A DNA stretch of 64,000 bases from Rhizorhabdus dicambivorans. Lineage in GTDB: Bacteria; Pseudomonadota; Alphaproteobacteria; Sphingomonadales; Sphingomonadaceae. How positions within the stretch are numbered: the stretch's first letter is position 1; each line of letters starts with the position of its first letter. The notes under the pieces are model-generated. The model saw nothing but the letters and a program-made list of their open reading frames with translations. It made no database searches and was not told where the DNA came from. A program made the position numbers and the translations under genes. This document shows, piece after piece, positions 30,643 to 39,346 of the stretch. The DNA lies in the NCBI RefSeq assembly GCF_002355275.1, contig NZ_CP023449.1:1900001-1964000 (forward strand), written 5' to 3'.

Positions 30643-31173
30643 TCAGGCGAGCAGGAGGGCCAGCGCGAGTGTGAGGACGATGCCGAACAGCGCAGCGGCG
30701 AGGATAGCCGATGGAAGCACCCAGCCGTGCCGGTGCGGCCGTGACGTCACGGTCTCCTCGACGATGGCGGCGTCGGGCCTGGCCTCCGCGCCGGCCGCGA
30801 TCTCGGCGATCTGGGCGGCGAGTTCCGGGCATTCGGCGGCCAGGCGATCGCTATGGGCGGCGGCCAGCGCCAGTTCTTCCAGGCTGAGTGGCTGGAGAAA
30901 GCGACAGCCCGCACGATTGTCCGCGATCCAGACGACTTCGCCCTCGCGCCAGCCGACCAGCGGTACCTCCAGCGTCAGGAAGGCGCCCGGGACGAGTTGC
31001 CCAGCGCCCGCGGCCATCAGTCCGCCACGCGAGATGTCGGTAAGGGTGACGCCATGAATCGACTCGGTCCCGGTCTCGGCTCCGTCCAGGGTAAGGCGCA
31101 GGTTGGAGCGATGATCGATCGCCAGCCGCAGGCTCTGGCGGCGTTCGGAGGGGCGGTAGGCCTGTTCGATCAT
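30643..31173 (-). CDS. PilZ domain protein with C-terminal membrane anchor
   Basis: A 176-residue protein. The PilZ domain occupies about residues 1-110, with ERRQSLRLAI as RxxxR motif and VTLTDISRGGLMAAG as DxSxxG. A helical linker follows, then a hydrophobic C-terminus (LPSAILAAALFGIVLTLALA) that would anchor it in the inner membrane as a tail-anchored protein. The ATG at 31173 is preferred over 31203. It probably brings c-di-GMP sensing to the membrane. The divergent MFS gene starts 165 bases away. Confidence 0.82.
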   Translation of the reverse strand: MIEQAYRPSERRQSLRLAIDHRSNLRLTLDGAETGTESIHGVTLTDISRGGLMAAGAGQLVPGAFLTLEVPLVGWREGEVVWIADNRAGCRFLQPLSLEELALAAAHSDRLAAECPELAAQIAEIAAGAEARPDAAIVEETVTSRPHRHGWVLPSAILAAALFGIVLTLALALLLA

Positions 31174-31337
31174 TGCAAATCCGGTCAAGAGCATTGGCGG
31201 CACATGCCCCCCGGATGCGCCGTCATGAAATCTACGCCGCTGCCCTTTTCATGCGACCCGGGTCTTTTCCGTTACGTAGATTCCCAAGGATGACGCGAAG
31301 GCTTGGCACGGCACGCGGGCTCCTGCATGGCGGAGCG

Positions 31338-33008
31338 ATGTCCGACGCGTCGAGCGACACTCCGACTCCGCCGCCCTCGCCATTCCGCGTGCCCATCTTC
31401 CGCGCGGTTTGGGCGGCATCGCTGATGTCGAACTTCGGCGGGCAGATCCAGTCGGTCGGCGCGGCATGGATGATGACATCACTCGCCCAGTCGGCCCAGA
31501 TGGTGGCGTTGGTGCAGACATCGGCGGTGCTGCCCTTCATGTTGCTGGCCCTGCTGGGCGGCGCGGTGGCCGACAATTTCGACCGGCGCAAGGTGATGCT
31601 CGTCTCGCAGAGCTTCATGTTGCTGGTTTCGGCCATATTGAGCCTGTTCGCGTGGCAAGGCTGGCTGACGCCCTGGCTGTTGCTGGTCTTCACCTTCCTG
31701 ATCGGCTGCGGGATGACCATGAACGGGCCGGCCTGGCAGGCGTCGGTGGGAGAGATCGTGCCGCGGCCGCAGATACCCGGCGCGGTCGCGCTCAACTCCA
31801 TGGGGTTCAACCTCGCGCGGACCGCCGGCCCGGCGATCGGCGGCGCCGTCGTCGCGGCGGCGGGCGCCGCGGCGGCCTTCCTGTTCAACACGCTGTCCTA
31901 TCTGGGGCTGATCGCGGTGCTGCTGCGTTGGCGGAAGCCGAAGGCGCAACGGCTGCTGCCCCGCGAGGGGGTGTTCGTCGCGATGGGCGCCGGGCTGCGC
32001 TATGTCGCCATGTCTCCCAATCTGCGGATCGTGATCGGCCGGTCGACGGCCTTCGGGCTTTGTGCCGGCGCCATACCGGCGATGATGCCGCTGGTCGCGC
32101 GCGAGCTAATCCAGGGCGGCCCGCTGACCTACGGCATATTGCTCGGGGCCTTCGGAAGCGGAGCGGTGATGGGCGGGCTGCTGACCGACCGGCTGCGCCG
32201 CCGCATGACGATCGAGACGATGATCCGCCTGATATCGCTGACGCTCGCGGCCGGCACCGCGGTCACTGCCCTGAGCCATTGGCTGGTGCTTACCATCCTG
32301 GGGCTGATGCTGGCCGGCGCGAGCTGGGTATTGGCCTTTTCCACCTTCAACATCACGATCCAGCTGGCGTCACCCCGCTGGGTCGTGGCGCGTGCCCTGT
32401 CGGTCTATCAGATGGCGTCCTTTGGCGGCATGGCGCTGGGCGCCTGGGGGCTGGGCGTCCTTGCGGACCACCAGGGCGTGGCGTTCGCCTTGCTGGTCGC
32501 GGCGGCGGTGCAGGCCGGCGTGATCCTGATTGGCCTGATGCAGCCTCTGCCGCAGGTCGACGACCTGAACCTCGATCCCCTCAGGCAGTTTCAGGAGCCC
32601 CAGCTCGCGGTCGGGATCGAGCCGCGCAGCGGGCCAGTGGTTATCACGATCGAACATCGCATCGAGCAGGAGAATATCGTCGTCTTCCTGGCGGCGATGA
32701 CCGAGCGGCGGCGCATCCGGCGCCGGGATGGCGCGCGGGGCTGGACCCTGCTGCGCGACCTGCATGAGCCGGAACTGTGGGTGGAGCGCTATCACGTCGC
32801 CACCTGGCACGATTATATCCGCCACAATCTCCGCCGTACCCATGCCGATGCCGAGAACAGCGCCGCGATCCACGCGCTCCACAAACCTGGAACCTCCCCC
32901 CGCGTGCACCGGATGATCGAGCGGCAGACCGGATCGCTGCCCAGTGCGCGGCGCAACGAGCCGGTGACGATCGATCCGGAGATGACCGATCCGGCGCGCT
33001 CGGCCTGA
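31338..33008 (+). CDS. MFS exporter (EntS-type) with C-terminal ABM-like domain
   Basis: A 556-residue protein. Residues 1-410 are a 12-helix major facilitator of the EntS/MFS_3 group (FRAVWAASLMSNFGGQIQSV; VADNFDRRKVMLVSQ; GGLLTDRLRRRMTIE). The C-terminal 120 residues, from about EPRSGPVVITIEHRIEQENI, look like an antibiotic-biosynthesis-monooxygenase (ABM) type ferredoxin fold. The combination recurs in annotated MFS proteins, but the role of the soluble domain is not known. The ATG at 31338 has GGAG upstream. Substrate unknown. Confidence 0.88.
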   Translation: MSDASSDTPTPPPSPFRVPIFRAVWAASLMSNFGGQIQSVGAAWMMTSLAQSAQMVALVQTSAVLPFMLLALLGGAVADNFDRRKVMLVSQSFMLLVSAILSLFAWQGWLTPWLLLVFTFLIGCGMTMNGPAWQASVGEIVPRPQIPGAVALNSMGFNLARTAGPAIGGAVVAAAGAAAAFLFNTLSYLGLIAVLLRWRKPKAQRLLPREGVFVAMGAGLRYVAMSPNLRIVIGRSTAFGLCAGAIPAMMPLVARELIQGGPLTYGILLGAFGSGAVMGGLLTDRLRRRMTIETMIRLISLTLAAGTAVTALSHWLVLTILGLMLAGASWVLAFSTFNITIQLASPRWVVARALSVYQMASFGGMALGAWGLGVLADHQGVAFALLVAAAVQAGVILIGLMQPLPQVDDLNLDPLRQFQEPQLAVGIEPRSGPVVITIEHRIEQENIVVFLAAMTERRRIRRRDGARGWTLLRDLHEPELWVERYHVATWHDYIRHNLRRTHADAENSAAIHALHKPGTSPRVHRMIERQTGSLPSARRNEPVTIDPEMTDPARSA

Positions 33009-33016
33009 ACCGATCG

Positions 33017-33190
33017 CTATCGGGGCGGCAGGGCGCGTGCCAGCAGGGTCTGGATCTCGCGCTCGTACATCTCGGCTATGGCAAGGTGAAGCTGGCGGGC
33101 GGTGTCGCTGTGCGCGGCGTCCGCAGCCTTGCGGGCACGCTTGATGCGCAGCCGATAATGCGTCAGCCGGGTGTCGTTGATCTCGATCAT
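33017..33190 (-). CDS. Small helical protein
   Basis: A 57-residue helical protein if the ATG at 33190 is used (MIEINDTRLTHYRLRIKRAR and onward); the frame is open to 33271. The core RLHLAIAE-type pattern (DTARQLHLAIAEMYEREIQTL) resembles the protein encoded divergently at 33320, suggesting the two are related. It is convergent with the MFS gene (8-base gap). Function unknown. Confidence 0.6.
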   Translation of the reverse strand: MIEINDTRLTHYRLRIKRARKAADAAHSDTARQLHLAIAEMYEREIQTLLARALPPR

Positions 33191-33319
33191 CGAATTGGCC
33201 GGCGGCTCCCCAAATGCCACGCCGCTGCATAGCAGGGCGCGGGGGATGGGCGCCGTAAACAATTGCAACATCCCGATTGCGTAACGATCTGTTCAGGTGG
33301 CCCGATCTAAAGCGGCGGC

Positions 33320-33568
33320 ATGACAGAGTTGATTGTTGGCGGCATGTCCAGCGGTTCGGTGGCGATCAGCCCCGGGAGTGCGAAACAATTGCGCCGCGAG
33401 GCGGCCAAGGCCCGAACCCTGGCCGACAATGCCTTTGCCGAGGACGAGCGCCGCAGGTTGCAGGACGTCGCCCACAGCCTCGAACGGGAGGCGATGGCGA
33501 TAGAGGCTGCACTGCGTATCAGCCCGGCAGGCTTGCCGCAGCCTGGCCGGCGGGGGCCGCGCATCTGA
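33320..33568 (+). CDS. Small helical protein, likely paralogue of its divergent neighbour
   Basis: An 82-residue protein with one long charged helix, KQLRREAAKARTLADNAF then RRRLQDVAHSLEREAMAIE. The pattern LA-A-(x)n-R-L-IA-YEREA is common in small alphaproteobacterial proteins of unknown role. It is divergent from the related gene at 33190. The Gly/Ser-rich N-terminus may be disordered. Confidence 0.6.
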   Translation: MTELIVGGMSSGSVAISPGSAKQLRREAAKARTLADNAFAEDERRRLQDVAHSLEREAMAIEAALRISPAGLPQPGRRGPRI

Positions 33569-33653
33569 TCAGGCGGTCGGGCGGCGGATCAGACGGCCTA
33601 TACGCGTAGACCGATTGGGCATGCCACGCAGGGATGTGGTGACGCGGGGGTGA

Positions 33654-34901
33654 TCATGGACTGGCGCTGTCCTCGGTCTCGAAGGAAGGATAGGCGCCCA
33701 GGCTGCCCAGCAATATTGCGCATAGCCCGAACACCGGCATCATTCCCCATAGCAGCGGCTCATAACTCTGCGCGCGATCGAACACGAAGCCGGCGATCGG
33801 CGCGCCGAGCCCCACCGCACATCCCTGCGCGGCGACGATCATGCCATAGACCGCACCGAAACTGCGCATGCCGAAATGCCGCGAGGCTAGATAACTCAGC
33901 ACATCGACTTCCGAGCCGAGCGACAGGCCGAACAGCAATGCGGCGAGGGGTGCCGCCGGTCCATCCATGAAGATCAGGGTCAATAGAACCGGGAAGGGCA
34001 GACAAAGCGCACATGCGCCGACGATCGAGCCATTGATGCGATCGAGCAGAAATCCGGTCGCCAGCCTTCCCACAACCGATCCCACGCCGATCAGTGCCGC
34101 CGCCGAGGCGGCATCGGTCCGCGACAGGCCTTTTGCCGTCAGGATCGGCACGAAGTGCACTGTGAGCGCGACGATCGACATGCCCGCCAACAGAGCGACG
34201 ACCGCAAGCCGCCAGAAGCGCGAGGAGCGCGTGGCCTCGGCGAGGCCGATGCCCGTCATCCTTCTTGCGGGGCGCGATGGACCGGCCCCGGCGCTCGAGC
34301 GTCGCAGATCGCGAGCGTCGCGAAAGAACAGCAGCAACAACGGAACGCACAGCATCGCCATCAATGCGGCCAAGGCGACATAGGCGTCGCGCCAGCCGAG
34401 TATCGCGATCAGCCGGTTTGCCACCGGCGGAAGCGTTGCCGTGGCGAGTCCCGCACCGCACAGGGTGATCGACATGGCCAGCCCACGCGCACGATCGAAG
34501 CGCGAGGCCACCGCGCCCACCCAGGTCATCGACTGGATCGTCAAGGTGGCGAGCCCCAGCAGCACCCAGAGCGCCCACCAGTTCCACAGCGCGGGGCCGG
34601 TGGTTGAAAGCGCGGCCAAGGCCAGGCAGAAGAACAGCGTTCCGGCTATGCCGATCCGCCGGGCGCCCCAGCGGTCGATCAGCAGCCCCATCGCGGGCGC
34701 GAGCAACATCGTCGCGCTGAGCATGGTTAGGCCCGAGGTGATCGCCGCCCTGCTCCAGCCAAATTCCTCCTGAAGCGGGGCGATAAACAGGCCGAGGGTG
34801 AAGATGTGCGACATACCAACGCCAAGGCCAACCGCACTGACCAGTGGTAATATCCATCCCTCACGCCATTCCCGGCGGGCGGCCGCCTGCTCACCCTGCA
34901 T
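33654..34901 (-). CDS. MFS transporter (monocarboxylate/oxalate-formate-like)
   Basis: A 415-residue, 12-helix major facilitator. LFIAPLQEEFGWSRAAITSG and the loop motif LIDRWGARRIG are typical of the organic-anion branch. It is the last gene of the minus-strand catabolic arm, 30 bases after the P450 gene, so uptake of the substrate or an acidic intermediate is the likely role. A GGGAGGGAAT ribosome-binding site precedes the ATG. Confidence 0.88.
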   Translation of the reverse strand: MQGEQAAARREWREGWILPLVSAVGLGVGMSHIFTLGLFIAPLQEEFGWSRAAITSGLTMLSATMLLAPAMGLLIDRWGARRIGIAGTLFFCLALAALSTTGPALWNWWALWVLLGLATLTIQSMTWVGAVASRFDRARGLAMSITLCGAGLATATLPPVANRLIAILGWRDAYVALAALMAMLCVPLLLLFFRDARDLRRSSAGAGPSRPARRMTGIGLAEATRSSRFWRLAVVALLAGMSIVALTVHFVPILTAKGLSRTDAASAAALIGVGSVVGRLATGFLLDRINGSIVGACALCLPFPVLLTLIFMDGPAAPLAALLFGLSLGSEVDVLSYLASRHFGMRSFGAVYGMIVAAQGCAVGLGAPIAGFVFDRAQSYEPLLWGMMPVFGLCAILLGSLGAYPSFETEDSASP

Positions 34902-34931
34902 ATTCCCTCCCCGATTTGTCGCGCGTTCCCA

Positions 34932-36182
34932 TCAACTGCGGTGAAGGCGTACGGGTAGCGCCGAAAAGCCCCTGAACATGGTGCTGTGGATCCTTACCGG
35001 GTCACCGGTCACTTCGATGCGGTCGAAGCGCGGCAGGATCTCCTCCCACAACACCCGCAGTTGCAGCTCCGCCAGCCGGTTGCCGAGGCAGCGGTGGATG
35101 CCGAAGCCGAAGGTGAGGTGCTGGCGCGGGTTCGGCCGCCCGATGATGAAATCCTCGGGCCGCTCGTACATGCCCTCGTCGCGGTTGCCTGACAGATACC
35201 ACATGACGACCTTGTCGCCCTTGCGGATCGTCTTGCCGCCCAGTTCGCTGTTCTCGGTCGCGGTCCGCCGCATATAGGAGACCGGGCATTGCCAGCGCAG
35301 GATTTCCGAGACCGCGACCGGCACCAGGCTGGGATCGGCCTTCAACTTGGCGAACTCGTCCGGAAACTGGTGCATCGCCAGGATCGACCCGCTCATGGAA
35401 TTGCGCGTGGTGTCGTTGCCGCCGGTCATCAGCAGGGTGATCGTGCCAAGGAACTCCTCCGGGCGCATCTCCTGCGTCAGCGGCGACTTGGCGAGCACCG
35501 ACATCAGGTCGGCGGACGCCGGCGCGTCGATCTTTTCGTTCAGCAGCCGGGTGAACCGCTCGGCGATCTCGCGCATCACCGCGCTGCGATGCTCCCAGGA
35601 TTCGACGACCCCGTCGCCCGGCGCACCTGACTGGACATTCGACCAGTAGAGCAGCTTGTGCCGTTCTTCGAACGGGAAGCCCATCAGGATGGCCAGCATG
35701 CGCAGGGTCAGCTCGATCGAGACCTCGCTCACCCAATCGAACTCCTCGCCGATCGGCAGGCTGTCGAGCAGCTGGCGGGTCCGCTCGCGGATGCCCGCTT
35801 CCATCTTTTGGATATTGCCCGGGGACAAGGCCGGGATCACGATGCTGCGCCGCGGGCCGTGATGGGGTGGATCCATCACGATGAAGCTCGTCTTGGACAC
35901 CTCGTTTTCGATGTGGCCCCCGGAAAAGAAGGCATCGTCCAACACCACTGTTCCGTCCGAGGAATAGGTCTGGTGGTTCATGTCGACGTGCAGGATGTCG
36001 GCATATCTGGTGACCGACCAATAGGGGCCGAACTTGCTGTCGGCGCAATAATGGACCGGGTCCTCGCGGCGCAGGCGGCGGAAATAGCTCCGGGCGAGGT
36101 CGCGCTGGTGCAGCAGCGGATCGCTGACGTCGATCGCCGCCAGCGGCATGCTTTCGATTTCGGACGGATCGAGCGAAGCCAT
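34932..36182 (-). CDS. Cytochrome P450 (first of two)
   Basis: A 416-residue soluble bacterial P450. The heme ligand is Cys365 in FGFGIHRCLGNRLAE, the I-helix has the canonical TGGNDTTRN, the K-helix SEILRWQCPVSYM, and NPRQHLTFG follows the meander. The ATG at 36182 gives MASLDPSEIES; the frame opens further upstream without support. It is 10 bases after the crotonase gene in a run that includes AMACR-like and acyl-CoA dehydrogenase genes, so it may hydroxylate a terminal or side-chain carbon before beta-oxidation. No ferredoxin or reductase is nearby. Substrate unknown. Confidence 0.93.
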   Translation of the reverse strand: MASLDPSEIESMPLAAIDVSDPLLHQRDLARSYFRRLRREDPVHYCADSKFGPYWSVTRYADILHVDMNHQTYSSDGTVVLDDAFFSGGHIENEVSKTSFIVMDPPHHGPRRSIVIPALSPGNIQKMEAGIRERTRQLLDSLPIGEEFDWVSEVSIELTLRMLAILMGFPFEERHKLLYWSNVQSGAPGDGVVESWEHRSAVMREIAERFTRLLNEKIDAPASADLMSVLAKSPLTQEMRPEEFLGTITLLMTGGNDTTRNSMSGSILAMHQFPDEFAKLKADPSLVPVAVSEILRWQCPVSYMRRTATENSELGGKTIRKGDKVVMWYLSGNRDEGMYERPEDFIIGRPNPRQHLTFGFGIHRCLGNRLAELQLRVLWEEILPRFDRIEVTGDPVRIHSTMFRGFSALPVRLHRS

Positions 36183-36192
36183 GGCGATCCCC

Positions 36193-36978
36193 TCAGCGGC
36201 CGGTGTAGCGCGGCGGCCGCTTCTCGTTGAACGCGGCCAGCCCTTCGCGAAGATCGTCCGAACGGACATTCTCCAGGACGATCTTGCGCTCCTCGGCGAT
36301 CGCGGCCTCCAGGGGCACGTCGAAGGCGAAAGGGGTCGCCCGCTTGATATTGGCGAGGCACAGCGGGCTCTTGCTGGCGATCATCTCGACATAGCGGTCG
36401 ACGGTCGCCTGCAGCTGTTCCAGCGGCACGACGTCGTTGATCAGGCCCCATTCCTTCATCTCGCTTGCGGGCGCGAGGCGGCCGGTAAACAGCAGGTCGT
36501 TGGCGCGCGACAGGCCGACGCGGCGGGGCAGGCGGATGGTGCCGCCCGCACCCGGTACCAGCGCGAAATTGGAATGACACTCGCCGATCTTGGCGTGCTC
36601 GGCCGCGAAGATCAGGTCGCAGCACAGGATCAGCTCCAGCCCGCCAGCCGCCGTCGTTCCGTTCACCGCGGCGATGGTGGGCTTGGGGAAGCGTTCGACG
36701 CCGAAGAACAGCCTGTCACCCCCGCTGCAGAGATGCTCGAAGAATTCGGCCAGTTCGTCACCGACCAGATGCTGGAAGCGCAGCAGATCGCCGCCGGCCG
36801 AAAAGGCCTTGCCCGCGCCGGTGAAGACGACGGCATGCACTTCGGAATCGTCGCCGGCGATCTCGAGCAGTTCGATGATCCGAGCGCCCACCTCCTCCGT
36901 CAGCGAGTTGAGCTTTTCCGGACGGTTGATCGTCAGCCACGCGGCACCGCCGCGCTTTTCGTATAGAACACAGTCCAT
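36193..36978 (-). CDS. Enoyl-CoA hydratase/isomerase (crotonase) family protein
   Basis: A 261-residue crotonase-fold protein. INRPEKLNSLTEEV, FSAGGDLLRF (oxyanion hole), AVNGTTAAGGLELILCCD and VPGAGGTIRLPRRVG are all family blocks. At the position of the first catalytic Glu of classical hydratases (PE in GQPE), this protein reads His135 in IGECHSNF. It may therefore be an isomerase, hydrolase or a hydratase with a shifted acid. It stands between the P450 and CoA-transferase-family genes with gaps of 10 and 16 bases. Confidence 0.9.
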   Translation of the reverse strand: MDCVLYEKRGGAAWLTINRPEKLNSLTEEVGARIIELLEIAGDDSEVHAVVFTGAGKAFSAGGDLLRFQHLVGDELAEFFEHLCSGGDRLFFGVERFPKPTIAAVNGTTAAGGLELILCCDLIFAAEHAKIGECHSNFALVPGAGGTIRLPRRVGLSRANDLLFTGRLAPASEMKEWGLINDVVPLEQLQATVDRYVEMIASKSPLCLANIKRATPFAFDVPLEAAIAEERKIVLENVRSDDLREGLAAFNEKRPPRYTGR

Positions 36979-36994
36979 CAGATGCTCCTTTTGG

Positions 36995-38125
36995 TCACAG
37001 CAGGGCGCCGCGTTCGACCAGCCCGTCGATTTCGCCGTCCGAAAAGCCCCAGTCGCTCAGCGCCTCGCGGTTGTGCGCGCCGGCGTCGGGGGGCGAACGC
37101 TGGATCGCGCCCGGCGTCGCCGAGAAGCGCGGCGCGGGGGCGGGCTGAACCACGCCGTCACGCTCGACGAAGATCTGCCGGGCGACATTGTGCGGATAGG
37201 CCGGCGCTTCCTCCAGCGAGAGAACGGGCGCGAAGCAGACGTCGGTCCCCTCCAGCAGCGCGCACCATTCCGCTCGGCTCTTGGTGGCGATCAGTTCGGC
37301 CATCTTCTCGCGCAGTTCGGGCCACACGTTGCGGTTCATCCGGTTTGGGATATCGGGATCGTGGAAGCCGGTCTTCTCGATCAACAGCAGGTAGAATTGC
37401 GGTTCGAACGACGCGATCGAGATCCATTCTCCGTCGGCGCATCGATAGGCGCGATAGAAATGCGCGCCACCATCGGCGAAATTGCTCTCGCGCTCATCCT
37501 TCCAGACGCCGGCCGCCTTCATCCCGTAGACCATCGCCATCAGCGATGCGGCGCCGTCCACCATCGCGGCGTCGACCACCTGGCCGGTGCCCGTCGCGCG
37601 GGCATGGAGCATGCCGGCGAGCAGGCCGATCGCCAGATAGAGTGCGCTGCCGCCCGTGTCGCCGACCAGATGGAGCGGCGGGATCGGCCGCTCGGCCGTT
37701 CCGATCGCGTGCAGCGCGCCGGTGACGGCGATATAGTTGATGTCGTGCGCGGCGGCCTGGGCGAGGGGGCCGGTCTGTCCCCATCCGGTCACCCGGCCAT
37801 AGACGAGCCGGGGGTTGCGTTGCAGCGCCACGTCGGGGCCCAGGCCGAAGCGCTCCATGACGCCCGGCCGGAACCCTTCGTACAGCGCGTCGGCGCGTTC
37901 GATCAGGGTCAGGCAGGCTTCGATCGCTTCCGGACGCTTAAGGTCGAGCCGGATCGAGCGGCGCCCGCGCGCGGTGACATAGGTCGGGCCGCTGTCCTTC
38001 GCGCCGGGCCGGTCGATCCGGATGATGTCGGCGCCCAGGTCCGACAGGATCATCCCGCAGAAGGGCACGGGCCCCAGGCCCGCGAACTCGACGATCCTGA
38101 AGCCGCTCAGCGGTCCCTGATCCAT
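36995..38125 (-). CDS. CaiB/BaiF CoA-transferase family protein, alpha-methylacyl-CoA racemase-like
   Basis: A 376-residue family III CoA enzyme. Features point to the alpha-methylacyl-CoA racemase branch: FRPGVMERFGLGPDV, AAAHDINYIAVTGALH with the catalytic His, and GQVVDAAMVDGAASLM with the catalytic Asp. The racemase converts (2R)- to (2S)-methylacyl-CoA so that branched chains can enter beta-oxidation. With the adjacent acyl-CoA dehydrogenase and crotonase this suggests degradation of a methyl-branched side chain. A true CoA transfer role is the alternative. Confidence 0.87.
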   Translation of the reverse strand: MDQGPLSGFRIVEFAGLGPVPFCGMILSDLGADIIRIDRPGAKDSGPTYVTARGRRSIRLDLKRPEAIEACLTLIERADALYEGFRPGVMERFGLGPDVALQRNPRLVYGRVTGWGQTGPLAQAAAHDINYIAVTGALHAIGTAERPIPPLHLVGDTGGSALYLAIGLLAGMLHARATGTGQVVDAAMVDGAASLMAMVYGMKAAGVWKDERESNFADGGAHFYRAYRCADGEWISIASFEPQFYLLLIEKTGFHDPDIPNRMNRNVWPELREKMAELIATKSRAEWCALLEGTDVCFAPVLSLEEAPAYPHNVARQIFVERDGVVQPAPAPRFSATPGAIQRSPPDAGAHNREALSDWGFSDGEIDGLVERGALL

Positions 38126-38146
38126 GGCCTGCCTCCTCGCTCGCGA

Positions 38147-39292
38147 TCAGGCGAAGGCGTCCAGCCCGGTCAGCTCGCGGCCGATCGTGAGCTTGTGGAT
38201 CTCGGTGGTGCCGTCGGGGATGGTCAGCAGCCGCGCATCGCGGAAATAGCGCTCGGCGGCGCATTCCTTGGTCAGGCCGATCGCGCCGTGGACCTGGATA
38301 CCGAGCGACGCCACCCGCACCGCCGCCTCGCAGGTATAGGCCTTGGCGATCGACACGGTTTTGCGGCAGCGTTCGCCGGCCATGAACTGTGACGCGACGC
38401 GATAGGCCATCAGCCGCGACAGCTCGGTCTCGATCGCCATGTCGGCCAGCATGCCCTGGACGAGCTGGAAGGAGCCGATCGGCCGGCCGAACTGCTGGCG
38501 GACCTTGGCATATTCGACGGCCAGATCCAGCGCGGCCTGGGCGATGCCGACGGCCATGAACATCATCTTGATCCGCGCTTCCTCGACGAAGCTCAGTGCG
38601 GTCTTCAGGCCGCCCTTGCCAGGGGTCAGCTCGGCATCGCCATCCAGCCGGCAGTCGACGAATGAGACTTCGCAGAAGGAGGTGGCGTGCCAGCCCAGCT
38701 TGGGGATGGTCCGCACCTCATATTGCTGGCGGGTGGCATCGACCAGGAACAGTGAGATCAGGCCCGATTCCAGATTGCGCGCCGCGACGATGATGCCCGC
38801 CGCGATCTGTGCGTTGGATGTCCAGATCTTGTTGCCGTTCAGCACCCAGCCGTCACCGTCGCGGCGCGCGGTGGTCTGCAGGCCGGCCAAGTGCGATCCG
38901 GCGTTGGGCTCGCTCATCCCCATCGCGACGATCTCGCCGGGGCCGAACATATGGCCATATTTCTCTTGCTGCGATCCCTGGAGCAGGCTGCCCAGGTCCC
39001 AGACCGGAAAGAAGACCGGCGTCGCGAGTGAGGCGAGGCTGGGGTTGAGCTTGCTGATCTCCTCAATGAAGATGCCCAGGCAGATCAGGTCGAGCCGGCC
39101 ATTCTCGTCGACCGGCGCGGTGGTGGCGATCTCATGGCCGGACACGTCGGCGCGCAGCGCCGCCACTTCTTCGCGGGTCTGCAGCCGGTCGAAATCATAT
39201 TTATCGTTGATCAGGGGCGCCAGCACGCGGCTGACGAAGCGCTGGACGCCCTCGCGATACTGGGCTTGTTCATAGGTGTAGGTCAGATCCAT
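38147..39292 (-). CDS. Acyl-CoA dehydrogenase family protein
   Basis: A 381-residue flavoprotein with all three ACAD domains. MGMSEPNAGSHLAGLQTTAR is the middle-domain FAD motif, YAKVRQQFGRPIGSFQLVQG and GAIGLTKECAAERYFRDARL are the C-terminal blocks. Where many acyl-CoA dehydrogenases have the catalytic Glu of an EGT motif, this one has Asp360 in IPDGTTEIHKL. It is 21 bases upstream of the AMACR-like gene. It probably oxidises a CoA ester of the island's substrate. Confidence 0.9.
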   Translation of the reverse strand: MDLTYTYEQAQYREGVQRFVSRVLAPLINDKYDFDRLQTREEVAALRADVSGHEIATTAPVDENGRLDLICLGIFIEEISKLNPSLASLATPVFFPVWDLGSLLQGSQQEKYGHMFGPGEIVAMGMSEPNAGSHLAGLQTTARRDGDGWVLNGNKIWTSNAQIAAGIIVAARNLESGLISLFLVDATRQQYEVRTIPKLGWHATSFCEVSFVDCRLDGDAELTPGKGGLKTALSFVEEARIKMMFMAVGIAQAALDLAVEYAKVRQQFGRPIGSFQLVQGMLADMAIETELSRLMAYRVASQFMAGERCRKTVSIAKAYTCEAAVRVASLGIQVHGAIGLTKECAAERYFRDARLLTIPDGTTEIHKLTIGRELTGLDAFA

Positions 39293-39346
39293 CGCTTGTC
39301 TCCTGGGCCGCCGCCTCGCGCGGGGTCGGGATTGGGGGATATATGC

